DNA of 64,000 nucleotides from assembly GCA_036874045.1 (NCBI GenBank), contig CM072341.1, positions 16,008,501 through 16,072,500 on the forward strand. Reading direction: 5' to 3'. Below, one piece after another: positions 46,753 to 59,151 of this stretch; position 1 is the stretch's first letter, and each line of letters starts with the position of its first letter. The translations under genes were made by a program, and so were the position numbers. The stretch is from Cymodocea nodosa (taxonomy: Eukaryota; Streptophyta; Magnoliopsida; Alismatales; Cymodoceaceae). Under the pieces are notes generated by a model. The model had not been told where the DNA came from, searched no databases, and saw nothing but the letters and a program-made list of their open reading frames with translations.

Positions 46753-49700
46753 TTAAACCAAGAATTCCGAATCTGACATTTCAAGCACCTTGTGCAACCC
46801 CTTCGATTTTGCCCCTTGCTTGAATAGATTACCATCAATATATCTGCCAAAAAAAAAAAAAAACCAAAATGCCATATTTATACAGCAGCTAGTTGGTACG
46901 GTAGTCAAAGACGAACGAGTGTACAAAACATACATTTCCTTCAAGAATGGATGCTTATAGAAAGCATCAGGCATCCTCCCACTAAATGAATTGTGGTCCA
47001 AATACCTGAATGAAACAACCGCCATAAGAAGACGAATACTATCTATGGCTTAAAATTTATTCTATGAATCGGAAAAGTGGTGGTACTCACAAATAAGTTA
47101 ATCTAGGGATAGAAGCAAGCCTTGGAGGAACTATTCCACTCATCTTATTGTATGACAGATACCTGAATAAAGAAGACAGACATATTTCGAAAACAGTCAA
47201 TTTACTAGTCAACACAGTGGTAAGAGCAAAAAATTTTGGCAGGCAAGCATGGTAGAACTATAGATGCAGACAGGATTTCCAGGTTGGTTAAGTTCGCCAG
47301 TTGCTCGGGTATTCCTCCAGTCAGCTGGTTATTGTTTAGATACCTAAGTACATTACAAAAACAAATTAAGGAAAAGAAAATACAAGTGTGTAAACGAAAA
47401 TTTTCGTCACCACTGATTGGAAATATTCACTTACAAGTAGCGTAGGGAAGGGAACCCATTTCCTGTTATTCGGATAAGATCTCTAATTGTTCCAGTTAAA
47501 TGGTTGTTGCTAACATCCCTGCATACAATTACAATTGAAATAGCACTTTGGTAAATTAATCACCTTCTTTACAAAAAGTAATTATAAAATAGACTAAACA
47601 TGTTTAGATTTGGGTAATAACCAAAAACAGGTATGAAACAACTGCATCACTACTTCAAACTAATTGGACATAATTCAAGTGAAGAATTGCACTGTTCAAA
47701 ATTTCAAATAACGAGAGAATGAAAAGGCACATACAAATGCCGAAGAATTGGGAGATCGCCTAACTCAGGAGGAATTTTCCCAATAAAGCGATTTTCATGA
47801 AGATACAGGTAGCGGAGTTCTGGAAGACCAGCAAGCTCCTTAGGAATCTCTCCCTTAAAGTTATTGAAGCTAAGATGCCTGAAAACTCAGAAAAGTTGCA
47901 GATCAAATATCTTGCAAAGTTATTTCCAGAGGCAGACACAGCGTACAAGTCATGGTTGCTTACAAATGAGTCAACTTCTTTAATTCACCAATTTCAGGAG
48001 GAATCACGTCTTGTAGCTTATTCCACCTTAGATTTCTAACATACAGAAACGAAAAATATATCAGTGATGGTAACTACAACATCAGAAATAGTAAATGCTG
48101 TGACATTTTTTTGTTATTCATCACCAATTATACACATGTATATTTTGATGGTCGTAGGGATGAACTTCACATTTCCTGTAACACTTTTGAAAAACTAAAA
48201 TCATTGTTATTACCATCAGATATAAAAAGTCTACAACAATAAGGAATGCTTTCAAAGCATGGATATGACAAGAAGAATTAACGATGTTCACATATTCTCC
48301 GGAAAGTAAAGAAGAATTCCTCTGAAAATGAACCATAAAATTTTATGCTTTCTTGCTGGGAAAGATGAATTAACAAAGGTCATATCTGCCCAAAGGAAAT
48401 ATGTTTGCAATAGAGTAAAATTCTAAAGGATCGTGTGCCTATGTTGTGATGTAACATATAGCAGCAAGTTGTGGGGGTATTGCCCTATGATTGCAACCTG
48501 ACGAGTTAGAGTTACTTTTAGCAACCATACTACTAACATAACAGAATCAACCATCATGAAATTGGAATTTCAATTGTAGATGCTATGAAATATAATACTT
48601 ATTAAGTAAGGAGGGTGCCTAGGCACCAAGGCATGATTTGGTCACACTTGGACTGCCTGCTTTGTCTTAGTTAGGTGGATCTTTTATTATTTCTTTAATT
48701 AAATAAATATAATAAGGTTTTTATTGGAAAAAACTCTGATATATAATTTTTAATGGAATATAACTGAAATACGGAAAATTATGAATATATAATCATCCAT
48801 ATTTCTGAAATACACAGTAATATAATTACAATTTGTATTTTGATGTTATCTTAAGAATATTTGTATAATTCCAAGTTATTTTACAAAATAATAGAGCTAA
48901 AAGCATACATAATTAGTATTACACACACACACACACCCCTAGGTGTCACATAGCCACCTTAGATTACCACCTACGACACCTTCACGCCTTAATAGGTGTA
49001 TGAAATATGACCAGCAAATCTGTCAATTTCCTTTATAGGATCCTTTCCTAAAACACCCTCTCTGATAGAAAATTCTAAGGTATATCATTGTAACACAACA
49101 AAATAATTGTAAAATATAAACTGGAATTGCATAATTAAGTCCAGAGATATACAGTGATCTGAGGTGCTTCAGTTTTCCAATTTGTGGAGAGATTGGTCCA
49201 GTCAACTTATTGTTATGAAGATCCCTGCAATTATAAAGAGCCAATAGATAAGATTTGGAGACAAATTTTTTACAGGAATTGGATAAATATTCGTTAGCTT
49301 AATATTTGGAATTTTCTAACTTGGAGGGAGTGTGCCACAACCATGGAAGAAACCGATTACAGAGAACGCATACAATGCATGATGTAAAATGTCAAAGAAA
49401 CACAAGATGTAGTAGCATGGACTAGCATTGAAACCAAATGTAGATAAACTTCTAAATGGAAACTCTGATTCACCAAATTTATTATTCTCTGTTGAGAACC
49501 ATTATTTATATATGGATTCACATGATCCTATGAAAACAAAAAGAGATGGTGGAAATACATTCATATTTGCAAAGACAATGCCTCTATATGTACGAAATAA
49601 AAGGACGTGATCATCACAACACTAGTAATGTGAGACTAAACTCATAACAAATACATAACCTCAATATATTATTTACTTTATCACTCCCTCTCAAGCTGAA

Positions 49701-52700
49701 GCATCCAACTTACAACAACAATTTAAACTATAATCTCGCTACATAAAGTCAATCACATAAATCCCTTTCTTCCAATGTATTTCTGTCCAATCAAATTTTT
49801 AGTTAAATTATATAAATTTAAATATTTTCTAACAATTCATAACCAAGTAGTTTTAAATCTTCCTCTATTTCTTTTGATCTCTTCTGTACTAGTTAATTCT
49901 TTTCTTCTATTTAATACAACCTTTAGCCTTCTAAGCATATGCCTAAACCACCAACTTGCAACAGACTCAATAAAAACTCAACAAACTTAAATATAGAAAA
50001 AAAAACATGTACATAGAGAAGCATAAAAAAACCAGTTGTAGCAGAGATAGCGGTAAAAGGCAATAATTTTCTGTAGCAGAAGTGGTAACGATAAGAATAA
50101 TCTAAGATAAATTCAAAAAGAACTAATATCTCAAATAGTAGTGAATTAACCATTGGATAATACAACCTGAAGCAATAAAATAGATAGACAAATATAGTCT
50201 ATCCTCAGGAAGCAAAGATTCCTTCTTTTTTTAATGAAAGTAGATTCATGTTAGCAAAGGCAATATCTCTACAAATAGAAATTACAAGGACATGATCGTC
50301 ACAACACTAGCAATGTGGGACAAAACCCATTTTATTTAATTGTTTTCACATTAAAAATTTGGTTTCCAATTCCATTCTAATGCACTGAAATTTCTTTCAT
50401 GAGTAGAGAAAAATGCAAAATCAAATCCAAAAGAAATGAGTTGATGAGTTTTTTATCACTGAAGAAGACAATGGGGAGTTGATTTACAATGGAAAACAGA
50501 TAGTAATTGTAAAATTTGCATTGTTTTACCTGTCTTTCCATGCTTGTTTATTATATTATATTTTATTTTATGCCCATATATTTTCAAAAAAAAATTGTTT
50601 AATCAGAATTTGTTCATTTAGTACACACTCTGAATAATAATTGGATGTTTCATGTGTAAAAATTATGTTCTTATCGTATATACACCCCTGTTAGCATATC
50701 TAAATATTGTTGACAGTATTTTGATAACTAGAATAGCACATTTTCAGCACATGAGGCATTTTCTCTTAAGATCACAGAAGCCCAAAATCTTTGCAGAAAG
50801 GTCTTTTCTGGGGAAAAGAGTTTCTTAATTTTCCCTTTTGGAGATGCAGATTCTTGCTGATCCAAAACAATATATCTGCCAGTGTTTCTCATTGAGATAT
50901 TGATCCCAATTTTTTTTTTTTCGTATACTAGTACAATAAGCACCTAGTATATTATAGTTATTTATCAATATATTTAAGTCATGACCATTTTCAAGTTCCT
51001 TGGTATGATTAGAAATGGTTTTTTTAGAAGAGTGTCACGTTGTCCTTAGTGCTTACCCAACTTCTACTCCTCACTGGCTTCCTCCAAAGACATCAACTGA
51101 TTTACAAGAGTACTGTGGAACTTGATTGGTAAAATAAGATTGTATATTCAACATCAAGGAGGATTATATACATATATAGGGAGAAAGATCCATATAAGGA
51201 TCCATTTACCTAATAACATAGGTCATAACATAAAGTTCTAACATAACACTCTCCTTCAAGTTGAAGAATATATATCTATCATTTTCAGCTTGTTACAAAG
51301 GTAATCAAAGGGTCTACAAGATAATGCCTTAGTGAGAATATTTGTCCATTCTTCAGAAGATGAAATACGAGGAGTGTGGATAATATCCTTTGTTACTAAA
51401 TCTTTGATATAATGACAATCAATCTCTATGTGTTTGGTTCGTTCATAAAGTGTCTCATGTTGTGCAATGTAAATCGTCGCTTGGTTGTCACAATGCATAG
51501 GAATAGTTTCTTCCACAGTCATTCCAAGTTCCCCTAATATTGATTGGAGTCATACCAATAGAGGTGTTAATGGGTCGGGTTGGGCTAGTCTGGCCCAAAA
51601 AGTATTAGCCCATTCAGGCTACGGGCCAAGTCAGACTGGGCTGAAATTTTTTTTAATTTTTTTGGGACAGCTCGGCCCAATCCGAAATTTTTCAAGGACA
51701 ACCCAACCCGACTTGCAACCATCTCCTTTTATAACTTTTTATTTTTTTCTTAGGTTTAACCAAATGTCAACTTCAGTTCGATCAAATTTTTTTCAATTTT
51801 TTATTTTTTTAACAGTATGACCGTAACTTTACTTCGGTCCAACCGAAAGTTTTATTTTTTTACTTTCCTTTTCGGTCTGACCAAAGCCTAACTTCGATTC
51901 GATCGAAGCCTAACTTCGGTCTGATCGAAGTTTTTTATTTTTTTTATTAGTATATTTCTTCGGTCTGACAGACATTTTAATTTTTTAATTTTTTTTTTTA
52001 GTTAGACTAAAGATAAGCTTCGGTCCGATCGAAGATTTTTAAGTTATTATTTTTTTCTTCGGTTTAACCAAAGATAAGCTTCGGTCCGACTGAAGTTTTT
52101 TATTTTCTTTATTTTTTCATTCAGTTTGACCGAATCTTAACTTCGGTCCAACCAAAGTTTTTGATTTTTTATATTTATTTTTTTGATTTTAAATTAAAAT
52201 AAAAATTAAAAAATTTTACAACATTTTTGATAATCAATTTATTATTCAAACACATTATTTTATTAATAAATACATGAACATCAAGCATAAGTCATCATTC
52301 ATAAATCATTATTCATCACATTAACATTAATATCAAAATATCATCAACAGACTATTCATAATTCATCATCCATCAACACATTCAAACACAAGTCATAAAG
52401 TTAAATAATTATTTTATTTTCTGAATTTAAATTAAAATTACATTATTTTTGTAATTACATCAAATATTTTTACATTTAATGTACAATGTACATAATTATA
52501 TTTAAACATTTAAATTTGTAAATTCATTGATGAAGTCATCTTTTTGTTGCTATCCACGAACACAAGTAAACTTTCAGTCTTTAACACACATTAATGCTTC
52601 TAAAATATCATCTTTTAATCTTACTCTTCTATCATCTAGTATATTACCACTAATACTAATTGCTTGTTCACATGCTACAAAGAAGTTAGAATTGTTAGTA

Positions 52701-55700
52701 AATCTCTTGTCATTAATGATAAAATATGAAATATGCATTTTTGTGTTTTCCTTTAATTTATTACATTAAAATCTAGAAAATCAGGATTATCTCTTATTAA
52801 ATAGCTATGATTAAAATTATTTAATTCTTTCCTATTTATTTCGATAAATCTCTTATTTAATTATTTCTATATTTTATAACATACATATCAAACATTATTT
52901 AAACTTTATTCTACATTTTCAATTGTTATATCAAGTTCTACGTTCAAACAAGTTTATATTACATTTATTAATTTTTTAACAACTTTTACTTTAACATTTA
53001 TTAATTTTGTATACATCAACTTTTACGTTTACATTTATTAATTATATTACATTTATTAATGTATATAAGAGAGTTAATCATATTCCACTTATTATTTATT
53101 ACTTTCCATTGATTTCATCTTAGCCCAAATTGGCCCACGGGCCAACCCGACCTAGCCCAAATTGGCTTGCAAGCCTATTTTCTAATTTATTGTAGCTCAG
53201 CACAACCCGAATTTTTAAATCGGTCTGGGCCAGACCGAGCTAGCCCGAAATGGCCCGACCCAATTGACACTTTTACATACTAACTCACAGCTAGTGAACT
53301 GCATAGATCTGTATTCAGCTTCAGCACTTGAGCAAGATACCACATTTTGTTTCTTGTTGCGCCACATGACCAAATTTTCTCCTACATAGGTAAGATATCC
53401 AAAGGTAGATTTCTTATCTCCTTTGTTCCCTGCAAAGTTAGTATTAGAGAACGCTTCAATCTTCAAGTGTCCATTTGCTTGATATAACAGCCTCTTTCCT
53501 AACGTTCCTTTGATGTAGTCAAGTACTCTTTAAGTCTCTGTCCAATGTACTAATCGAGGTTGGTGTATGAATTGACTTAACAGTCCTACAGTATAAGAAA
53601 TGTCAGGCCTAGTAACAGTGAAATAAATCAACTTCCCAACTAACTTCCTGTAGCTACCTGGATCTACCAACTCCTTAGAAGATAAATCTCAAAAATGTGG
53701 GTTCTGTTCAATAGGCGTAGCTTCTGATTTGCGACCCAAATTTCCTGTCTTTGCTAGCAAGTCAAGACGTATTTCTATTGAGATAACATTATTCTTTTCT
53801 TGGAGTAAGTAAATTCAATCCTAAGAAAATATCCTATTTTTCCCAGATCCTTTATTTCAAAGATCTTGACCAGATGTTCTTTGGTCCTGATGATCCCTTC
53901 ACTATCACTACTTATAAGTAGAATATCATCAACATATATAGCTAGAACAGTATATCCTCGATCAGAACTATGAATAAATACAGAGTGATCAATAATGCAT
54001 CTTCGGAATCCTCCAGCAACCAATACTCCACTCAGTCTATCAAACCAAACCCAAGGGCTTTTTTCAATCTGTAGATAGTTTTTCTCAATTGGCAAACCAA
54101 TTGTCTCCCTTAGGTGACATACCCAAGAGGTTATACCATATACACCTCTTCTACCAAATCATCATAGAGAAAAACATTTTTGATATCAAGTTGGTGAAGT
54201 TCTCACTGTTGGTTGACTACTATAGACAGAAGTACTTTGATAGAATTAAGATGGGCAACAGGCAAGAAAGTTTCAACATAGTCAACCCTGTATTCTTGTG
54301 TAAATCCCTATGTCACTAATCGTGCATTGTGTCTTTCTATTGAACCATCTGGTTTGTATTTCATAGTGAATATCCATTTGCAGAAAACAAGGTTTGCATC
54401 AAGTGGACAAGGAACCAACTCCCAAGTGCCACGTGACAATAACGCTTCCATTTCTTGATTCATGGCATGCTTCCATGTAGGACTCAGTAGAACTTCCTGG
54501 CATATCCCTAATACATTCTCAGACATGATAGCTAAAGCAAAGGTACAGTAGAAAAGACTAAGGTGGTCATAGGAAACAAAGTTAGCAATGAGATGTTGGG
54601 TGTAAATGTAAGTACATTTCCAGAGAGCAATGGGAAGATCATTAGAATCTGCTGGAGGCTGTTAAAGGTGGTTAGTAGAAGAATCTGCATTTAAGGAGAT
54701 CTTTGGAGTGGCCATGGAATTAGTTTGGGGATATTGTCGCCTGTGATACACCTGTAGTAGTCTTTCCTCACTCAAGTGGTCATTCTTAACAGTATCAAAG
54801 GACACTAGACCACCATCTTCTTGAAAATCCTCAACCAACAAACTCTCATTTTGACTGGTAGAAGTTGAACTAGATAAGTGAAGATCAGGGCGACCAATAT
54901 CTCTTGAAAAATAAGGTTGATCTTCATTAAAGGTAATATCAGTAGATATGTAGTAGTGTTTTGTGAGAGGATAGTAACACCTATAGCCTTTTTAGGTTTG
55001 AGAATACTTTACAAACACACACTTGATAACACAAGTATCAAGTTTATCTAGACCAAGGTTAAAATCATGAACATAGGTAGTGCACCCAAAAACTCTAGGA
55101 GTGATATCAAACAATTCTCTAGTAGGAAAAAAACGATGATAGGGAATTTCTCCCCCTAATGGAGAGGAAGACATCCTGTTAATAAGATAGGTAGCAGTCA
55201 AGACAGCATCTACCCAAAGGTACATTAGAACCTTCATGTGGAGAAGAAGAGTTCTAGTGATATCTAGAAGATGACGATGCTTCCTCTCAGCCACCTCCAT
55301 TCTATTGGGAGGTGTGAGGGCATGTCGTCTAATGGATAATTCCCTGGGACGAACAGAAACCCTGAAATATATTACTAACAAATTCTAGTGCATTATTAGT
55401 ATGAAGACACTTAACAAAAATTAGGTTTTAATTTCATTAACAAAATTTTCAACAAAGGTTACAATATTTTGTCTATTTTTCAACAAATACACCCAGCAAA
55501 GTCTCAAGAAATCATCTACAAGAACAAGATAGTAATGAAAGTCATGTGATGAGGTAACACGACTAGGACCCCACACATCATAATGAACTAGATCAAACAT
55601 AATACTACTCTTAGGAAGAGATATACAAGGATAGATAGACCAATTGTATTTCCCTAGTTGACAGGATTCACATACAAAATCTGGTAAAGTGACCTAAGGC

Positions 55701-58700
55701 AACGCCTGTTGAAGTTTGTGAGTCGAAAGATGCCCTAACCAATGATGCCAAAGAAAAGAAGACACAACAGTAGATGACGATAGAGCAACAAGCCCACGAG
55801 AAGGGGTATCACAAACAAGAACATACTCCCCAAAGCTTTGTTTATGGCCCAAACCAATTCTCTTCCTTGTCTGTAGATTCTAAAAGGTACAGTGAAATGG
55901 AAAGGTCACAAAACAAGACAATTGTATAGTAATGGAACTAATAGATAAAAGATTAACAGAGAGTTCAGAAACATATAAGGTGTTTTCAAGTCGGATATCG
56001 AGGTGACATCAATTATGTCACGTCCTAATATTTGACATGAACGCCCATCAGCTATGTTGACACTGTGTAGGTTTGTAATATTCTGTAAGCGGGAGAAAAG
56101 GTTAGGACATCCTATCATATTCTGATATGCACCTGAGTCGATAATCCAGGGTTGAGCCTCACTAGTAGACATGGTCATGCCAGATGTGAAAACCAAGGAT
56201 GCGACAGCTGGAGCGCTGAATCCTTGTGCCCGCTTTAGGTTTTCATGCTCCTATTGAGTGATAGTCACAATCGATGCCTCAAAAGTAGCACCCGATGTAT
56301 CCTTTATTTCTGTCATAACTCGAGTTGGCTTCTCGAACTTCTCCCAACACTTCTCTGATCTATTGTTTGTTTTCCCACAGTGAGAATAAGGAATCCTACA
56401 TCTTCCAAGCCCATGATTGGGACAACTATCCTGCCTGTTCTAAGTGTTTCTAATAGCTAAGGCTGAGATTTCCTATGTTTCTGCACCTGTCACATTGCTT
56501 TCTTTAGAGATGCATAAAACTCTAGCAAATACAGTTCCCAAATCTGATGTAGTATCTCCTCCTAGAAGGTGCCTGCAGACCTGAAACACTAAGTCCAGTG
56601 GAAGACCAGCTAGGAAGGCAACCACCTGTAGATCATTCTTATACCTTTGTAATGTCACAATATCAGTAGATGGTGGTTGAAAAATGTTCAGTTCCTTAAA
56701 TAAGGACCTCATTGTCCCATAATATTCCTACACCGATTGCCCTGACATCTTAAGAGTAAATATCTACTCATATATCTCATAAACTCTTAGAATGTTTCTT
56801 TTCTTAGCATACATTTGCTTTAAAGTGTCCCATATAAGTTTTGCAAGGCGAAGCATCATTACGCCCTTAGCAATAAACAACTACATACTATTTTCCAACC
56901 ATGTAATAACAACAGCATCATCATATGCACCATCCTTGACATCTGGAGACGGTTAGGTAAGGTGTTTACTCTTCCTTTGTGCTGCCGCAAATGTGAGAAA
57001 GTTCAGCGACCAAGTGTGGTAGTTGAGCTCATTGAGCTTGACTGTTGTTCTAGACAGTTGTCGAATTGCTATCTCTCGAAAGGCCATCAGGATCTAGTGA
57101 GACAACTCTGACACCAATAGATTCAACAGCCACTATCTATAACACCAATAGATTTAGCAACCACCGTCTGCACCAATCACTGACCTAGAGGCCTTTGTTC
57201 TTCACCATCTATGGAGGAGACCTAAGAGACCCAAGATGACAAATACATAAAGGCATTAGTTTGAAACCTCTAAAAAAATGTTGAATCTAGCACAATCGAG
57301 CCTAACAAGAGAAGACTCTAGTTTTTTTTTTTTTTTGGTTAAACACAGTCATCGGTCGCTATAATCGCACTAACACATGCCTCGCACGGTCACACGTAAT
57401 TGAAGATTCCAATGCATGTGGGTGGATGTCCATCTCGCGTCTAAGCGACCACATGGTCGTGATTCCCGCAATGACAACAACGACAGCAGATGACAACGAG
57501 CGCTCTCGCCTAGGGCTCGACAACGACGATGTTGCACGATCATATGCAGCCAAAGGGAGCCTCTAGGGTGGCAACTTGTGCATGGCCATCGTGACCATTG
57601 AAGGGAGCCTCCTCGTCAGTGCACTCACGCCACCATTCGTACACCAACACTATTGTTGTACCATGTGCATGGAGGAGGTAGGACGAGGTTCCGGTGATGG
57701 ATCAGTCTCGCTCTAATACCATGTGGAACTTGATTGGTAAAATAAGATTGTATATTCAACATCAAGGAGGATTACATATATATAGAGAGAGAAGGATCCA
57801 TATAAGGATCCATTTACCCAATAACATAGTTTATAACATAAGGTTCTAACATAACAAGTACATTCTGTAACAGGCTGCCTACCTATCTATTAGTTATCTT
57901 ATGATGCATTATGCGATAGAAGACATGGAAGTTTGACTGCATAAAAGTGTAGTTTAGCTATTTACCATTTTCAGTCTTAAGATTCTGCAACTAGCACATA
58001 ACATGCTTTTTGAAGAACATATAGGAGTGTAAAAGCAGATCAATTTAACAGCTACAGACCAAGCTTAAAACTACACAATCACTGACAAGATGTTTATGCT
58101 CATGTAAGTCTGTAAGATAGCTATATAGGAAATATCATGCGTGTAGGCAACAAATGGAAGCAGAAAATCATCAAGTCAAAGCATAAAAACTTCCAAGTAG
58201 AAAGAACATTCAAACTTAAAAAAGAGATAACTGTTTGACTATTTTCTTTAAAATAATTACACAGAAATGCCCAAGACTGATTGTGTAAGGATCTCAAAAA
58301 ACATATATATGAATCTAATTTGAAGAAAGTGAAGATTATGTGTCTTACAGCCTTGTCAGATCAAGCAGATTTGTAACAGCATTGGGGAAGGGTCCAACTA
58401 TCGACACCGCATAAACTTCCCTGCATAAAGAGTGATACAGTCACATGTTAGTAGAATAATCAAAATTCATATTACAAAAAAATGCAAGCAGGGTATCTCC
58501 AAGAGAAGTACAAAACAGCACACACAGGATCTCAATTTCCAAACATCTTACAATTCCGTCACAACTCTGTAATCTCCTTGTTGGGAACACGTAACGCCAG
58601 ACCAAGGTGGTAGATCGCCATCTCCACATGGATCATCACCAACCCAAGCGTAGACAACCCTCCATCCGAGAGAAGCCTTGATTTCATTCAATGCCTTGAC

Positions 58701-59151
58701 TGAAAACACAGGGAGCTCACAAGATATTACATCCATCATGGCAACAAACGCAAAGCGCATCCTAACTTGTACCGTGACGAAACCACTAAGAGCGAATGCA
58801 ACACTAACTGAGGTCACGGGAGACGATAGATCAAAAGGCCCGAAAGCTCTCGACTTTCGACGAAAATCAAAACCCACTCCCGAAACGGGAGACATATGCC
58901 AAGAGTTCCTACCTTGGTCGCGACCAAAAAAATAAAATCCCACGACACAAAAGAATGCCAGCAGCTTTCGTAAGACAATCCCATGAGGAAAGGAGGGGAA
59001 TGGGGGCTCAGAGGGTTTGGAAGAAGTGTTGGTTACCGTCCCGCTTGTGGGTTCTGCAGTGCGCGGCCGGGAGAAGGAGCAGGAGGCAGAAGCAGAAGCA
59101 GATCGAACCCACCACCATAGCCGACGACGGGCGATTGGCAGCCATTACCAT
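46753..59151 (-). CDS. Secreted leucine-rich-repeat protein without kinase domain
   Basis: Eleven exons: 59037-59151, 58552-58699, 58349-58420, 49153-49224, 47964-48035, 47735-47878, 47435-47518, 47272-47343, 47091-47162, 46934-47005 and 46753-46843, total 1014 nt, 337 aa. Every LRR exon is 72, 84 or 144 nt with the same phase, so each carries one or two repeats. The N-terminus has a signal peptide (ICFCFCLLLLLPAAHC). Then comes an LRRNT cap (ALNEIKASLGW, GDDPCGDGDLPPWSGVTC), about nine plant-type LRRs (LDLHNNKLTGPISPQIGKL, LYLNNNQLTGGIPEQL and others) and a short tail (HKVLEMSDSEFLV). There is no membrane segment or kinase, so it is probably apoplastic; binding partner unknown. A second in-frame ATG lies at 59145. 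Intron 3 (49225-58348) is swollen by nested transposons, yet both splice sites are intact. Confidence 0.92.
48590..48850. repeat. Dispersed repeat, copy 2 (see 24340-24670), in LRR intron 4
   Basis: gatttggtcacacttggact, cttagttagg and the following ataatttttaatggaatata phrases match the 24340-24670 copy in order and strand with substitutions. An (AC)n run at 48921-48936 follows. Confidence 0.55.
49545..50330. repeat. Direct repeat pair of about 90 bp in LRR intron 3, possible LTR remnants
   Basis: 49545-49640 and 50241-50330 share aaggac(g)tgatc(g)tcacaacactag and aatgtg(a/g)gac blocks. Between them is cctctcaagctgaagc (49687-49702), which resembles the region next to an LTR. They may be the ends of a deleted small LTR element. 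Evidence is limited to these matches. Confidence 0.4.
51114..51248 (-). repeat. Copia LTR (3' LTR relative to element), with PPT at 51249-51257
   Basis: A 135-bp LTR paired with 57722-57856. The inner flank on the minus strand reads gaaggagag, a polypurine tract directly before the LTR, as needed for plus-strand priming. Confidence 0.93.
51559..53275 (-). mobile_element. hAT-superfamily DNA transposon nested in the copia RNase H region
   Basis: A 1717-bp insert is bounded by terminal inverted repeats tagaggtgttaatgggtcgg and, inverted from the right end, taaaagtgtcaattgggtcg. It is flanked by an 8-bp target duplication cataccaa (51551-51558) and catactaa (53276-53283), one change. Removing it restores continuity of the copia RNase H frame apart from one stop. 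A minus-strand remnant near 52540-52705 (MTRDLLTILTS, ACEQAISISGNILDDRRVRL, EALMCVKD) matches the hAT C-terminal dimerisation region. The rest is noncoding, so it is a non-autonomous deletion derivative. Confidence 0.88.
51770..52170. repeat. Clustered imperfect palindromes CTTCGGTCYGACCGAAG in the hAT element
   Basis: Around ten variants of cttcggtc(c/t)ga(c/t)cgaag, separated by T-rich spacers, occupy one subterminal side of the hAT element (for example near 51830, 51895, 51925, 52018, 52078, 52140). Subterminal repeats of this kind are where hAT transposases such as Ac bind; that role here is inferred. Confidence 0.7.
57710..57721 (-). other. Primer-binding site of the copia element
   Basis: The minus strand reads TGGTATTAGAGC directly after the 5' LTR. 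This differs by one base from TGGTATCAGAGC, the complement of the 3' end of initiator tRNA-Met used by most plant copia elements. Confidence 0.88.
57722..57856 (-). repeat. Copia LTR (5' LTR relative to element)
   Basis: A 135-bp LTR paired with 51114-51248, with the same TG...CA tips. The primer-binding site follows at 57710-57721. Target duplication agtac is at 57857-57861. Confidence 0.93.

Larger units (their letters stand above)
51114..57856 (-). mobile_element. Complete-ended Ty1/copia retrotransposon in LRR intron 3 (decayed)
   Basis: Two 135-bp LTRs (51114-51248 and 57722-57856) begin tgtggaacttg and end ctaacataaca, and differ at about ten positions. The 5-bp target duplication agtac flanks them (51109-51113, 57857-57861). 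Coding is on the minus strand. Gag-like frame lies at 56473-56712, protease (WIIDSGAYQNMIG) near 56150, integrase near 55000-55380 (MEVAERKHRHLLDITR, RVFGCTTYVHD), RT at 54526-53775 (KHAMNQEMEALLSRGTWELV, LAIYVDDILLISSD) and RNase H at 53466 and 51522-51256 (SCSSAEAEYRSM, HCDNQATIYIA, ERTKHIEIDCHYI). Stops and frameshifts break the polyprotein. It is interrupted by a hAT insertion inside the RNase H region. Confidence 0.95.
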
